NCBI RefSeq assembly: GCF_039540065.1
Contig: NZ_CP154278.1
Span: forward strand, 124,001 to 188,000
From: Wolbachia endosymbiont of Encarsia formosa
Lineage (GTDB): Bacteria; Pseudomonadota; Alphaproteobacteria; Rickettsiales; Anaplasmataceae
Reading direction: 5' to 3'
DNA length: 64,000 nt
The position numbers were made by a program, and so were the translations under genes. Each line of letters starts with the position of its first letter. The stretch's first letter is position 1. Positions 9,639 through 19,132 of the stretch are shown piece after piece. The notes under the pieces are model-generated. The model made no database searches. It had not been told where the DNA came from and saw nothing but the letters and a program-made list of their open reading frames with translations.

Positions 9639-10373
9639 TTATATAGGTTTAAAGCCTTTACTGTCAAAATGCAAAGATGTCTGCGCTTCACTTAGCTTGA
9701 TATCTGGCTCCTCTCCTATTTTTCTTTTATTACATTTCCTTTTTAATTGAGGAAGGACATTTTCAGGCAACGTGCTATCAATACTGCAATAATTACAAAT
9801 AAGTGAAGTAAGACGTATCAAATTTCCACTCGCCAAAGTCTGTGCACCTCTGTAATTAATGCTGTTATCATATACTTTAAGTGTAATAAGATTTGTAAGA
9901 TTTCCACTCGCTAAAACTTCCGCACCTTTGTCACTGATTTCATTCCATCCTAAACTAAGCAAAGTAAGATTTGTAAGATTTCCACTCGCTAAAGCTTTTG
10001 CCCCCCTATCGCCAATTTTATTATCATATAATTTAAGCTCAGTAAGACTTGTAAGATTTCCACTGGCTAAAGCCTCTACACCTTCATCACCAATTTCGTT
10101 TTCTCCTAAATCAAGCGAAGTAAGATTTATAAGATTTCCGCTTGCTAAAATCTTCGCACCTTCTGTACCAATACAACAGCAACTTAGATCAAGTGAAGTA
10201 AGATATGAAAGCTTAGCTAATTCTTTTACAACTTCACAATCAATGCTTGAATATCGTAAAATAAGCTTTCTAATGTGTGTATTATTTTTTAAAAAATTTA
10301 CGAACTTGTTTGTATTAACTATAGCGCCTGATGTTGCTAAAGTATTACCTTTTATATATTGGCTACAACTCAC
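9639..10373 (-). CDS. Leucine-rich-repeat protein (ribonuclease-inhibitor type)
   Basis: The protein has 244 residues. From about 35 to 190 it is a run of leucine-rich repeats with a 26-residue period, for example LTSLTELKLYDNKIGD followed by RGAKALASGN. Repeats at the DNA level recur every 78 bases (near 9893, 9971, 10049 and 10127) and are almost identical, so they expanded recently. The consensus LxxLxLxxNxIxDxGAxxLA is the ribonuclease-inhibitor class, which binds proteins. There is no signal peptide or membrane helix, and the tail is short and basic then acidic. In an intracellular bacterium this suggests a secreted effector or a protein-binding scaffold. The target is unknown. Confidence 0.85.
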   Translation of the reverse strand: MSCSQYIKGNTLATSGAIVNTNKFVNFLKNNTHIRKLILRYSSIDCEVVKELAKLSYLTSLDLSCCCIGTEGAKILASGNLINLTSLDLGENEIGDEGVEALASGNLTSLTELKLYDNKIGDRGAKALASGNLTNLTLLSLGWNEISDKGAEVLASGNLTNLITLKVYDNSINYRGAQTLASGNLIRLTSLICNYCSIDSTLPENVLPQLKRKCNKRKIGEEPDIKLSEAQTSLHFDSKGFKPI

Positions 10374-10560
10374 TTGACCTCACTATTAAAGCTATGCAAG
10401 TGTTTTAGTAAACACTTCAGCAATTGTCAATCACTTTAATAAAATATTTTATGAAAAATCTCATACCTCTAAGGAGCTTTTTATATCTCTTATTTTAACA
10501 CAAAAGTTGTGAGAAGAGTTTGTTTTTGGTACCATTGGGGGTTTCGATGTTAACTTTTAT

Positions 10561-12057
10561 ATGAACTTTAAATCAGTCGTTTTATGTATACTAGATGGCT
10601 GGGGCAATGGAATAGAAAATAGTAAATACAACGCTATTAGCAATGCAAGTCCACCCTGTTGGCAATATATTAGCTCTAATTATCCAAAGCGCAGTTTATC
10701 TGCCTGCGGAACTGATGTTGGATTACCAGACGGCCAGATAGGCAATTCAGAAGTTGGACACATGAATATTGGCAGTGGTAGAGTGGTAATGCAAAGCCTG
10801 CAGCGCATTAATCGAGAAATTGAAACGATAGAAAATAATGTAAATCTGCAGAGCTTTATTAATGATCTAAAAAGCAAAAGCGGCATATGCCATATAATGG
10901 GACTGGTTTCAGATGGCGGTGTTCATTCGCATCAAAAGCATATTGGAGCTTTAGCAAATAAAATATCACAGCGCGGAATTAAAGTTGTGATACATGCATT
11001 TTTAGATGGCAGAGACACATTGCCAAATTCAGGGAAAAAATGCATTCAAGAATTTAAAGAGAGCATCAAAGATAATGACATAAGAATTGCCACTGTCTCT
11101 GGACGTTATTATGCCATGGACCGTGATAATAGGTGGGAAAGGACAATTGAAGCTTATGAGGCTATCGCATTTGCAAAAGCACCTCACCACGATGATGTAG
11201 TATCGCTGATTGATAAAAATTATCAAAATAATATAACCGATGAGTTTATTAGGCCTGCAGTAATAGGTGATTATCAAGGCATAAAATCAGAAGATGGATT
11301 GCTATTGTCTAACTTTCGTGCTGATCGAATGATACAATTGGCAAGTATTTTACTTGGTAAAGCAGGTTATACTGAAGTGGCAAAATTCTCTTCAATTTTG
11401 AGTATGATGCAATACAAAGCGGACTTAAAAATTCCCCATCTCTTTCCTCCTGAATCTTTTGATAATACTTTAGGGCAAGTAATAGCAGACAATAAATTAC
11501 GACAACTGCGTATTGCAGAAACTGAGAAATATGCTCATGTGACTTTCTTTTTTAATTGCGGAAGAGAAGAACCTTTGCTCGGTGAAGAAAGAATACTAAT
11601 TCCTTCACCAAAAGTTAAAACTTATGATCTACAACCTGAAATGTCAGCCTTCGAGCTCACAGAAGAACTTGTAAAAAAAATTCATTCTCAAGAATTTGCG
11701 CTGATAGTTGTAAACTACGCTAACCCTGATATGTTGGGACACACAGGTAATATAAAAGCAGCCGAGCAAGCTGTGCTCGCTGTAGATGATTGCCTTGCAA
11801 AAGTACTCAGCGTTGTCAAAGAAGTGGGTAATACTGCACTCATTGTTACAGCAGACCATGGTAATGTGGAATGTATGTTCGATGAAGAAAATAACACACC
11901 TCACACAGCGCACACTCTAAATAAAGCTCCATTTATTATATCTTGTGAAAATTTAAAACTGAGAGATGGAAAATTATCTGATATTGCACCTACTATTTTA
12001 CAGCTACTTGGACTCAAAAAGCCAAATGAAATGACAGGTAGTTCATTAATTGTGTAG
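10561..12057 (+). CDS. gpmI: 2,3-bisphosphoglycerate-independent phosphoglycerate mutase
   Basis: GpmI interconverts 3- and 2-phosphoglycerate using a phosphoserine intermediate and two Mn ions. The 498 residues match the family. The alkaline-phosphatase-like N-terminus CILDGWGNG supplies the metal ligand D12, and the phosphorylated serine is S63 in [16 protein letters not shown]. The second metal site is in [10 protein letters not shown], with HTAH further on. It stands alone: upstream is an LRR gene in divergent orientation. Wolbachia has a truncated glycolysis, and this enzyme probably runs in the gluconeogenic direction there. Confidence 0.97.
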   Translation: MNFKSVVLCILDGWGNGIENSKYNAISNASPPCWQYISSNYPKRSLSACGTDVGLPDGQIGNSEVGHMNIGSGRVVMQSLQRINREIETIENNVNLQSFINDLKSKSGICHIMGLVSDGGVHSHQKHIGALANKISQRGIKVVIHAFLDGRDTLPNSGKKCIQEFKESIKDNDIRIATVSGRYYAMDRDNRWERTIEAYEAIAFAKAPHHDDVVSLIDKNYQNNITDEFIRPAVIGDYQGIKSEDGLLLSNFRADRMIQLASILLGKAGYTEVAKFSSILSMMQYKADLKIPHLFPPESFDNTLGQVIADNKLRQLRIAETEKYAHVTFFFNCGREEPLLGEERILIPSPKVKTYDLQPEMSAFELTEELVKKIHSQEFALIVVNYANPDMLGHTGNIKAAEQAVLAVDDCLAKVLSVVKEVGNTALIVTADHGNVECMFDEENNTPHTAHTLNKAPFIISCENLKLRDGKLSDIAPTILQLLGLKKPNEMTGSSLIV

Positions 12058-12071
12058 TGCGCTTTATATTA

Positions 12072-12827
12072 CTATAAATCTATAAATAAGGGCTGATTTG
12101 CATTAGTAAATAAAACACTGTGCATAGCAGATAGCATATCTATTTGCTGCTCCAAATGGCCATGTTGTGCTTCTACATTAGAGTACCAAATATTATTTTC
12201 CCCTGCATATACAGACAAAGAGCCATCATCTTTAAATGTTTTATTATTTTGCAATACTATATTAAAAATTTCTTTCTGTTTTAAAGCATCAAACCAATCT
12301 TCAACAGTCGTATAGAAAAACTCACCCGTTCCACTTTCCGGACACACTTCTGGAGAAATCTTTAGTACATCATGAGAAAGAGGTGGAGAAAAATAACTTG
12401 CGAATGAATAACTAGGAGAATTGTGATTATTATGCAGAGCAATAACATGATCTTGACCAGGAAGCAAAAAGTCTAAAATTTTTTCTGCAAAGTTTCTAGT
12501 AATTCTCAAAGCATCTTCTGAAAAATTGCCAAACTCTCTTAAGCTAGCTTCTGCACCTACATCATCAAACATGCGATTGGGATCGAATTCATAACGCTCA
12601 CCATTTAAGTAAAATTCTACATTGCGCGGAGTACCATCACCATGAGTAATGTACAGCATTCTTCCACCAAACTCCTCGATTATATTCTCACCAGATTCTT
12701 TTGAAGTTACTTCATTTTGATGCACATTGATAAAATTGATTCCACTTGTATCGCTACTTTTAATAAAAAGTTTAACTGTAGTATCACCTAGCGCCAGATC
12801 ATATTCTTTAGTGTCGATGTTTGACAT
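12072..12827 (-). CDS. Uncharacterised hydrolase-like protein
   Basis: I cannot name this protein of about 251 residues (start chosen at the ATG of MSNIDTKEY; a TTG at 12866 would add 13 residues). It shows spaced polar motifs typical of an enzyme: VHQNEVTSKESGENI, then FDPNRMFDDVG, VIALHNNHNSP, DGSLSVYAGENN and NVEAQHGHLEQQ. I recall the same order of H-x-N-E, FDPNR-[IM]-F, LHNN and N-x-EAQ-x-GH in an uncharacterised bacterial family that looks like a metal-dependent peptidase or amidase. The His/Glu content would suit a metal site. That assignment is an inference. No signal peptide is seen. It lies downstream of fabD on the same strand. Confidence 0.65.
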   Translation of the reverse strand: MSNIDTKEYDLALGDTTVKLFIKSSDTSGINFINVHQNEVTSKESGENIIEEFGGRMLYITHGDGTPRNVEFYLNGERYEFDPNRMFDDVGAEASLREFGNFSEDALRITRNFAEKILDFLLPGQDHVIALHNNHNSPSYSFASYFSPPLSHDVLKISPEVCPESGTGEFFYTTVEDWFDALKQKEIFNIVLQNNKTFKDDGSLSVYAGENNIWYSNVEAQHGHLEQQIDMLSAMHSVLFTNANQPLFIDL

Positions 12828-12879
12828 TCCGCTGCCATCAATAATCAAAGCAAAAAAATAGCCCAAATTTTACTTTATG

Positions 12880-13848
12880 TTAGTTATAAGCTTTTATTTT
12901 AAAATTTTTTTCTTTCAACATTAATGATTCATTAAAGAAGCCATCAATATCATCAATACTACCTATGCTTTTTGTATTGACAGATTGGTCAATTCTTTTA
13001 ACTAAATTGGATAGAACTTTATTAGGCCCAATTTCAACGAATTTATTAGTGCCACGGCTTGTCATATGTAAAATCATTTCTCTCCACCTCACTCTGCTTA
13101 CGACTTGCTTAGCGAGCAAAGCTCTTATGACCTCTGGATCACTTTCCTCTTTAGCTGTAACATTTGACACAAAAGGAATCGAAGGGCGAGTTATTTTAAC
13201 GCTATCCAAAAATTCTAGAAGTTTTTCATCAGCGGGTTTCATAAAAGATGAGTGAAAAGGCCCACTAACTTGCAATTTAATTATTTTCTTTACACTTGAG
13301 TTTTTAAACAATTCAGGTAACATTTCAAGGGCTTCTGAAGTACCACTTACCACTACCTGCCCGCCACCATTATCGTTTGCAATTTCACAATCAATTTGAG
13401 CTGATTTTAATATATCTTCTACTTCGCTCATTTCCGCACCGAGTAGGGCAACCATTCCACCTTTGCATTTCAGTGAAGCTTCATGCATTGCTTCACCACG
13501 AACTTTTAGCAACTTGACTGCAGACTCAAGCGTCAATGCTCCTACAGCACATAGCGCTGTATACTCGCCAACTGAATGCCCACAAAAATACTGAACTCTG
13601 TAAAGATATTCACCAAATACGTGCTTCATAACACGTAGCGTTGCAATTGACACTGCCATTATAGCTGGCTGAGCGTTTTCCGTGATGGTTAATTTCTCAA
13701 TAGGACCATTGAAAATCAAATGAGACAGCTTTCTACCTAATACGTCATCTACTTCATCAAATACTTGCCTTGCAACTGAAAATTCATCATATAAGTTCTT
13801 TCCCATTCCTATAAATTGAGAGCCCTGACCAGGAAAAGCAAAGATCAT
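12880..13848 (-). CDS. fabD: Malonyl-CoA:ACP transacylase
   Basis: FabD moves malonyl from CoA to acyl carrier protein, supplying type II fatty acid synthesis. The 322 residues match the family. The oxyanion-hole motif FPGQGSQ is at the N-terminus, the nucleophile S92 is in GHSVGEYTAL, and the catalytic His is in VSGPFHSSFM near 197. The last 20 residues are a lysine-rich extension. It is a monocistronic-looking gene just upstream of the unknown gene at 12072 and divergent from rpmE. Confidence 0.96.
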   Translation of the reverse strand: MIFAFPGQGSQFIGMGKNLYDEFSVARQVFDEVDDVLGRKLSHLIFNGPIEKLTITENAQPAIMAVSIATLRVMKHVFGEYLYRVQYFCGHSVGEYTALCAVGALTLESAVKLLKVRGEAMHEASLKCKGGMVALLGAEMSEVEDILKSAQIDCEIANDNGGGQVVVSGTSEALEMLPELFKNSSVKKIIKLQVSGPFHSSFMKPADEKLLEFLDSVKITRPSIPFVSNVTAKEESDPEVIRALLAKQVVSRVRWREMILHMTSRGTNKFVEIGPNKVLSNLVKRIDQSVNTKSIGSIDDIDGFFNESLMLKEKNFKIKAYN

Positions 13849-13973
13849 AATAAATTATTTATTTTTCATTAAGTATACTACTTTATTTATTTTTTGTCAA
13901 TATTTCACAATAATGATTGACCAAATGAACCAGATTCACTAAAATCTTAGCTGGTAAGAAATTTGTAAGAACA

Positions 13974-14186
13974 ATGGCAGAAATCGATTATCACAAAGTT
14001 ACTATAGTTATGACAGATGGTCAAGAGTTTGAAACTTATTCCACTTATGGAAAGGAAGGTCAAAGAATAAAACTTGATAGAGATCCTCTTACTCATCCTG
14101 CATGGACTGGAAGCTTGACAAGCGGTTCAGGGGAGAAGGATAGTAAAATAGCTAAGTTTAATGATAAATATGGGAGTCTTTTTTAG
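13974..14186 (+). CDS. rpmE: 50S ribosomal protein L31 (short form)
   Basis: The 70-residue protein carries the L31 features DPLTHPAWTG and a C-terminal FNDKYGSLF. The N-terminus lacks the usual MKxxIHP start and cysteine ligands, so it would be a zinc-free form. It is followed 21 bases later by nadK on the same strand. Recognition rests on the HPAW segment and the final FNxKY motif. Confidence 0.8.
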   Translation: MAEIDYHKVTIVMTDGQEFETYSTYGKEGQRIKLDRDPLTHPAWTGSLTSGSGEKDSKIAKFNDKYGSLF

Positions 14187-14207
14187 TTTCTCCCCTCTTT
14201 ATTTAAC

Positions 14208-14993
14208 ATGTATAAATATAAAAATGTAGGCTATATTGCTTCTTCGCTACCCAAGTCTCAGGAAGTATCTAAACTACTACAGAAACTCAATTTTATCAAT
14301 ATAGCAGAAGCAGGTAAGCATGAAGTTGATCTGCTGATAGTTGTTGGTGGTGATGGTTTTATGCTACGCACTCTGCACAACTACGTCATAGGAAATAAAG
14401 ATATACATGTATATGGAATAAATACCGGTAATGTAGGGTTTTTAATGAATAAATGTTTTAAAGATCTAATTGATCATATAGAACATGCATCCCCTACTCA
14501 GCTAACTTTACTAAAAATGGAAGCCACAGACATAAGTGGCAAAAAACACCATTATATCGCAGTAAATGAAGTGTATGTCTTTAGAAATGCAAATCAAATA
14601 GTGGAGATGAATATTACCATTAATGATAAGCTAAAAGTAGAAAAATTCAGAGGAGATGGAATTATATTGTCTACCCCAACAGGTAGCACTGCATATAACT
14701 TCTCTGCCGGTGGGCCAATCTTACCACTTAATTCAAATTTACTTGCACTGACTTCCATTAATATCTACTACCCAAGGCGTTGGAATGGAGCGCTAATCTC
14801 AAATGATACAATAGTGAAAATTGATATCAATGATGTGAAAAATCGTCCAGCACTTGTAGTATCAGATTACAAGGAATTTCACGACATATCGCAGGTAAAA
14901 ATACAGAAAGATCACGAAAATACAGTCACTCTACTTTTTGACAAAGATTGCCATTTGAATGAAAGGATCTTTGATCAGCAGTTCTTATACTAA
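14208..14993 (+). CDS. nadK: NAD kinase
   Basis: NadK phosphorylates NAD to NADP. The 261 residues fit the compact bacterial form. The signature GGDG is at 47-50 in VVGGDGFMLRT with the catalytic Asp49. The second family motif is in STPTGSTAYNFSAGGPI, which shapes the NAD site. It lies 21 bases after rpmE and probably shares its transcript. Confidence 0.95.
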   Translation: MYKYKNVGYIASSLPKSQEVSKLLQKLNFINIAEAGKHEVDLLIVVGGDGFMLRTLHNYVIGNKDIHVYGINTGNVGFLMNKCFKDLIDHIEHASPTQLTLLKMEATDISGKKHHYIAVNEVYVFRNANQIVEMNITINDKLKVEKFRGDGIILSTPTGSTAYNFSAGGPILPLNSNLLALTSINIYYPRRWNGALISNDTIVKIDINDVKNRPALVVSDYKEFHDISQVKIQKDHENTVTLLFDKDCHLNERIFDQQFLY

Positions 14994-15076
14994 TATTTAT
15001 TCTTAAATTAGTATTCACTATATCTTAATAAATATAGCGTAATTAAAAGAGCATTGTAATTAATTTTGGAGCCAAT

Positions 15077-16342
15077 ATGCATGGAGTAGCAAACGGAGAG
15101 AACGTCAGAATAACTGAAAAAGATGGAATAGAAAAAACAAGTCTACCAAAACCAGCACTCAGAAGCACAGTGCCAAAAACAAATGGTGAAAATGAAACTT
15201 TACAACATACAAGTTCGGCTAGCAAATCAAGTTCTTATGAAGAAAGGCAAGAAGAATCGAATGTGAACAGTTCAGAACCTCTTTATGCATCCATAGATAG
15301 AAGTAAAAAAACTTCGAAAAAGAGTTCAGATAGTGAAGTAGGTAATACAAACCTAAGCAGATCACCTTCTCAAGAAACAGTATATAGAGAACCTTGGGAT
15401 AGTAAAATATTAGAAGATATAGAAAGATTAAAAGTAGAGGTACATCCAACTCCTCGACCATCATATGAAACAGATGGCTCTGAAAAATCTTTGCTTGGAG
15501 ATAATAAAAAGACAAACAGATTTTTACAGAAAGTAAAGTATACGATGCAAAAGAAGAAAGTTACAATGCCTTTTGTAGGCCTTGTTACGGCGTGTTGTAT
15601 TACAGCAATCGTTTTAGCTGTGAAGCAAAGAGAATTCATTGGATTCATCGGCAGCGTAAATCCTGTTACTATGTTCGGCGTGGTATTAGCGTCTTGTTTA
15701 GTCTTGGGAATTACGTGGGAACTTATGCAAGCAGTCCGTACTAAGGAGCACAAGATTACAAAAAGAGACACTCAAGAAGTTTTAGATGAAATATCAGGTA
15801 CATTAAAGAAAGATGAGAAATGCATCAAATCTTTGGTATTAAAATATAGCAACGGTAATCGTGTTTACTTTACGTTTCACTCCCTTCCAGAAAAAGCAAA
15901 AAGTAATCCGAACATCTTAGAACTTACAAGCCAGCCAATCTATTACAAGAGTAAAGTAAATTCATTAATCAATGATAGAATATGGCTTCCTATCTTAGGA
16001 ACAGTTCTCATGACTGGAAACATAACCTTCCCTTTAGCACTTTATTCAACAGGTGGTTTGAGCAATATAGTAAGTTCATACACAAATCCTACTATTTACT
16101 GGCCAATCGTTGCAATTTCAGGCACTCTACTCCTTTTCACTTTAGCTTGCACAATTCATCATTGGAGCAAAACTGATTTTAAAGATTATTTGTTATTACA
16201 TAAACAAAATGCTAATAGTGAAAATCCTAATGAAACAGCTATTAAAACTGTAAAAAGCAGTCAAGAAAAGATTAGTTCAAAATTGTTACAAGTAGTTGCT
16301 GAACGATGTGGCCATCCAGATATTACTTATATTATTAATTAA
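15077..16342 (+). CDS. Four-helix membrane protein with disordered N-terminal half
   Basis: This 421-residue protein belongs to no family I recognise. Residues 1-160 are polar and low in hydrophobics (Ser, Lys, Glu, Thr), with several Tyr and Pro, and are probably disordered. Two transmembrane helices follow at about 165-185 and 195-215. A soluble loop of about 85 residues (TKEHKITKRDTQEVLDEISG onwards) separates them from two more helices at about 302-322 and 341-362. A cytosolic tail of about 60 residues ends the protein. No signal peptide is present. A protein with four helices and long soluble parts could be an inclusion- or envelope-membrane protein. No function can be given. Confidence 0.75.
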   Translation: MHGVANGENVRITEKDGIEKTSLPKPALRSTVPKTNGENETLQHTSSASKSSSYEERQEESNVNSSEPLYASIDRSKKTSKKSSDSEVGNTNLSRSPSQETVYREPWDSKILEDIERLKVEVHPTPRPSYETDGSEKSLLGDNKKTNRFLQKVKYTMQKKKVTMPFVGLVTACCITAIVLAVKQREFIGFIGSVNPVTMFGVVLASCLVLGITWELMQAVRTKEHKITKRDTQEVLDEISGTLKKDEKCIKSLVLKYSNGNRVYFTFHSLPEKAKSNPNILELTSQPIYYKSKVNSLINDRIWLPILGTVLMTGNITFPLALYSTGGLSNIVSSYTNPTIYWPIVAISGTLLLFTLACTIHHWSKTDFKDYLLLHKQNANSENPNETAIKTVKSSQEKISSKLLQVVAERCGHPDITYIIN

Positions 16343-16465
16343 ATCTGGCTCGTACTTCTTTTTATCGCTATTCCAGTACTGTAACTGCAACGTTTTGAAG
16401 ATTTACACTTGCTAAGACCTTGCTATTTTGATAGCTTGAGATGATGAAAAGGAAGGGGTTTGTTT

Positions 16466-17482
16466 ATGAAAAAAGGTTTAATATTTATATCTTTAGTAGC
16501 GGCTGTATTGATAGTCGTTAATTTTTTATATAAAAATAGCGGAATTGATGATTCACAAGTAGTAAACGTTTATTCATCTCGTAAAGAAGAATTAGTACAT
16601 AGTTTGTTTGATGATTTTACAAAAACTACTGGCATCAAGGTACGTTATATCATTGACGATTATTCCCAATTGCTTTCACGTATGGAAAATGGCGGTGAAG
16701 CTGATTTGTTTTTAACTGCAGATGCAGTGAATTTGATTTTAGCCAAAAAAAGAGGGCTCTTATCTCAAGTGGATTCAGAGACTCTAAAAAATGCCATACC
16801 TGCAAAATTTAGAGATAATGAAGATTATTGGTTTGGTCTCACAAAAAGAGCTAGAATATTGGTTTATAATAAAGAATCAGTAGATCCTAAGGAATTAAGT
16901 ACCTATGAAGATTTAGCGGATGAAAAATGGAAAGGGAAAATATTAGTACGCTCTTCCACAAGTCCATATAACCGATCATTGATCGCTTTTATGATTGCAA
17001 AAAATGGTTTTGAAAAAACAAAAGAATGGGTTAGTGGAATTGTAAGCAACATGGCAAGAAAACCAAGCGGTGGTGACACAGATCAAATTTATGCTGTAGC
17101 CGCTGGTGAAGGCAATGTTGCAATAGTAAACAGCTACTACTTTGCAAGAATCCTTTCATCAGAAAATAAAAAGAATATCACAGAAAAGTTAGGAGCTTTT
17201 TTTCCTAATGATGGTGTAATGGTGAATATTAGTGGTGCAGCAGTAACAAAAAACGCAAAACACAGAGAAAATGCTATAGCTTTATTGGAGTTTTTTGTAA
17301 GCAGGCAGGCTCAAGAATTATATGCTAAAAAAAATCAAGAATATCCCATTGTTGAAGGTATCGAAACTTCTGATGTATTAAAATCTTGGGGGAATTATCC
17401 ACAAAATGATCTACCTATAAGTGAGCTTGAAAAACACCTCTTTGAGGCTGTTATGATAGCAGATGAATGTAAGTGGAAATAA
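16466..17482 (+). CDS. Iron(III) ABC transporter periplasmic binding protein
   Basis: This looks like an FbpA/FutA-type ferric-iron binding protein that delivers iron to an ABC permease. The ATG at 16466 is preferred over a TTG six bases upstream because GGAAGGGG stands 7 bases before it. An N-terminal hydrophobic segment (KGLIFISLVAAVLIVVNFLY) serves as signal or anchor. The mature part has VVNVYSSRKEELV at its start and the conserved tyrosine region VNSYYFARI near the C-terminal half, where the family's iron-binding tyrosines lie. No permease or ATPase gene is adjacent, so the transporter is split across the genome. Length is normal at 338 residues. Confidence 0.85.
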   Translation: MKKGLIFISLVAAVLIVVNFLYKNSGIDDSQVVNVYSSRKEELVHSLFDDFTKTTGIKVRYIIDDYSQLLSRMENGGEADLFLTADAVNLILAKKRGLLSQVDSETLKNAIPAKFRDNEDYWFGLTKRARILVYNKESVDPKELSTYEDLADEKWKGKILVRSSTSPYNRSLIAFMIAKNGFEKTKEWVSGIVSNMARKPSGGDTDQIYAVAAGEGNVAIVNSYYFARILSSENKKNITEKLGAFFPNDGVMVNISGAAVTKNAKHRENAIALLEFFVSRQAQELYAKKNQEYPIVEGIETSDVLKSWGNYPQNDLPISELEKHLFEAVMIADECKWK

Positions 17483-17562
17483 AATTTTATAGCTTCCTTC
17501 TACTTTACTTTACAGTTGTGTAATTGAAATTAAGAAAGTATAATAAGCTCAAAAAAGGATCT

Positions 17563-18447
17563 ATGTACAAGAGAAGGAATTTATTAAATATCTCAGACCT
17601 TACAATCGGTGATGTAGAAAATATAACTAAATTAGCCAACCAATACCTTGAAGAAAAAGTTGAAAATAGTCATGTTCTGAAAAATAAAATAGTCATAAAC
17701 TTATTCTTTGAAGATTCAACACGCACGCTCTCATCTTTTGAAATAGCAGCAAAAAGCCTTGGAGCAAATGTTATAACTTTACCAATAAAATCTTCTTCTA
17801 TTAACAAAGGGGAAGATCTAAAAGATATGATAAAAACACTAAATGCAATGAATCCTGACTATATGATAATCAGGCATAAAAGTAGTGGTATTATTAATAC
17901 ATTGGCAAAGCATGTTAACTGCTCGTTAATCAACGCAGGCGATGGAAGCAGCGAACATCCAACTCAAGCTCTTGCAGATTATCTCGTAATTATCAGTCAT
18001 AAAAAACAAATAAAAAACCTCAAAATTGTAATATGTGGAGATATTTTGCACAGTAGAGTTGCGAGATCAAATATAAGATTGCTAAAAATGTTTGGAGCAA
18101 AAATAAGCTTAGTTGCTCCACCAACCTTAATTTGTAAGCATTTTCCTGAAGTAGATTCACTGCATTATTCATTAACCGAAGGTATAAAGGATGCTGACGT
18201 CATTATGCTTTTAAGATTGCAGAAAGAGCGCATGAATAATAGCCCTTCAGAAAAAGAATATTTTCATTTGTATGGACTTGATGCACAAAAACTATCGCAC
18301 GCAAAACCAGATGCAATTGTTATGCACCCAGGACCAATAAATAGAGGAATTGAGATTAGCAATGATATAGCAGATTGTGTTATTTTACAGCAAGTAAAGT
18401 TTGGATTAGCAACGCGTAAGGCAGTACTGCACTATTTAATTGTTTAA
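17563..18447 (+). CDS. pyrB: Aspartate carbamoyltransferase catalytic chain
   Basis: PyrB condenses carbamoyl phosphate with aspartate, the first committed step of pyrimidine synthesis. I chose the ATG at 17563, with AAAAAAGGA just before it, over an upstream TTG at 17524. The resulting 294 residues match the family. Carbamoyl-phosphate binding is shown by FEDSTRTLSSFE, and the second signature is HPTQALADY. MHPGPINRG near the C-terminus is the usual substrate-site loop. No pyrI regulatory chain is adjacent. Confidence 0.94.
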   Translation: MYKRRNLLNISDLTIGDVENITKLANQYLEEKVENSHVLKNKIVINLFFEDSTRTLSSFEIAAKSLGANVITLPIKSSSINKGEDLKDMIKTLNAMNPDYMIIRHKSSGIINTLAKHVNCSLINAGDGSSEHPTQALADYLVIISHKKQIKNLKIVICGDILHSRVARSNIRLLKMFGAKISLVAPPTLICKHFPEVDSLHYSLTEGIKDADVIMLLRLQKERMNNSPSEKEYFHLYGLDAQKLSHAKPDAIVMHPGPINRGIEISNDIADCVILQQVKFGLATRKAVLHYLIV

Positions 18448-18763
18448 CTTTAATTAATTTTAAGGAATTTTAGACATAATGATCCTCCTATAAAAAAGAT
18501 TTAGAAAAATATAACACATATCATGACAGAAATTAAGTATGAACTGAAGTAGACCCTGCTATATTTTTTTATTGAGAGATTAATTGAAAAGTCTGCAGAC
18601 TTGAACAAGGTGAATTTCGAGCTCTAAAATACCCTCATTGTTATTAATAATAATTAAATTACTAAATGTGTCAAGCAATTTTTCACTCTATACCATAATT
18701 ATGAACATTTATTTGCAAAAAATACTATAAACATAAAATGATAGATGTCATAAAAGTATCCAG

Positions 18764-18772
18764 CACTGGCAT
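18764..18772. repeat. Partial palindromic module
   Basis: CACTGGCAT is the right arm of the module at 29880-29902. The left arm here is reduced to CCAG, so this is a decayed copy. Confidence 0.35.
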
Positions 18773-18838
18773 CTAGTTAAATTTGCGAATATAAAAGTTA
18801 TGCTAAAATATAACGTTTCTAATGATTATGGAAAATGG

Positions 18839-18918
18839 ATCCCAGTATCAAGTACTGGGATGACAAGAGAAATGGAATAACATTATGAAGGTGTCATTCC
18901 AGCGCGTGACGCTGGAAT
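18839..18918. repeat. Paired palindromic element
   Basis: ATCCCAGTA/TACTGGGAT around TCAAG (18839-18861) and ATTCCAGCG/CGCTGGAAT around CGTGA (18896-18918) are separated by 34 bases. Both hairpins are the reverse complement of those inserted in alaS at 8157-8205, where they abut directly. Stems of nine pairs with no mismatch suggest a recent or maintained copy. Confidence 0.85.
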
Positions 18919-19132
18919 CCAGAAAAAAAACAGTGTCAGCTATTCCAATGACAATTTAAGGTAAAACCTAAATAAATGGGAAAAACTTTGATATTCAGTC
19001 TTTGCAAAATTCTACTCGTATAGAAAAGGTAATACAAATGTTTTTTATAAATAAAACCTTAAGGCATTTTTTACTGTAGATTAATCATTTGATTATAGTA
19101 TCATTCTAATTAATCCTATGCCTGTAATATTT

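Larger units (their letters stand above)
18448..19132. other. Repeat-bearing intergenic spacer
   Basis: No gene is supported in these 685 bases. They contain two complete palindromic modules (18839-18918) and a partial one (18764-18772), and are otherwise AT-rich without an open frame worth calling. The promoter for the secreted ankyrin gene at 19133 probably lies in the last 100 bases. Confidence 0.6.

Noticed and set aside
9859-10377. A possible CRISPR or tandem-array reading of the 78-base repeats
   Set aside because: The repeats are contiguous with no unique spacers and encode a leucine-rich repeat in the minus strand.
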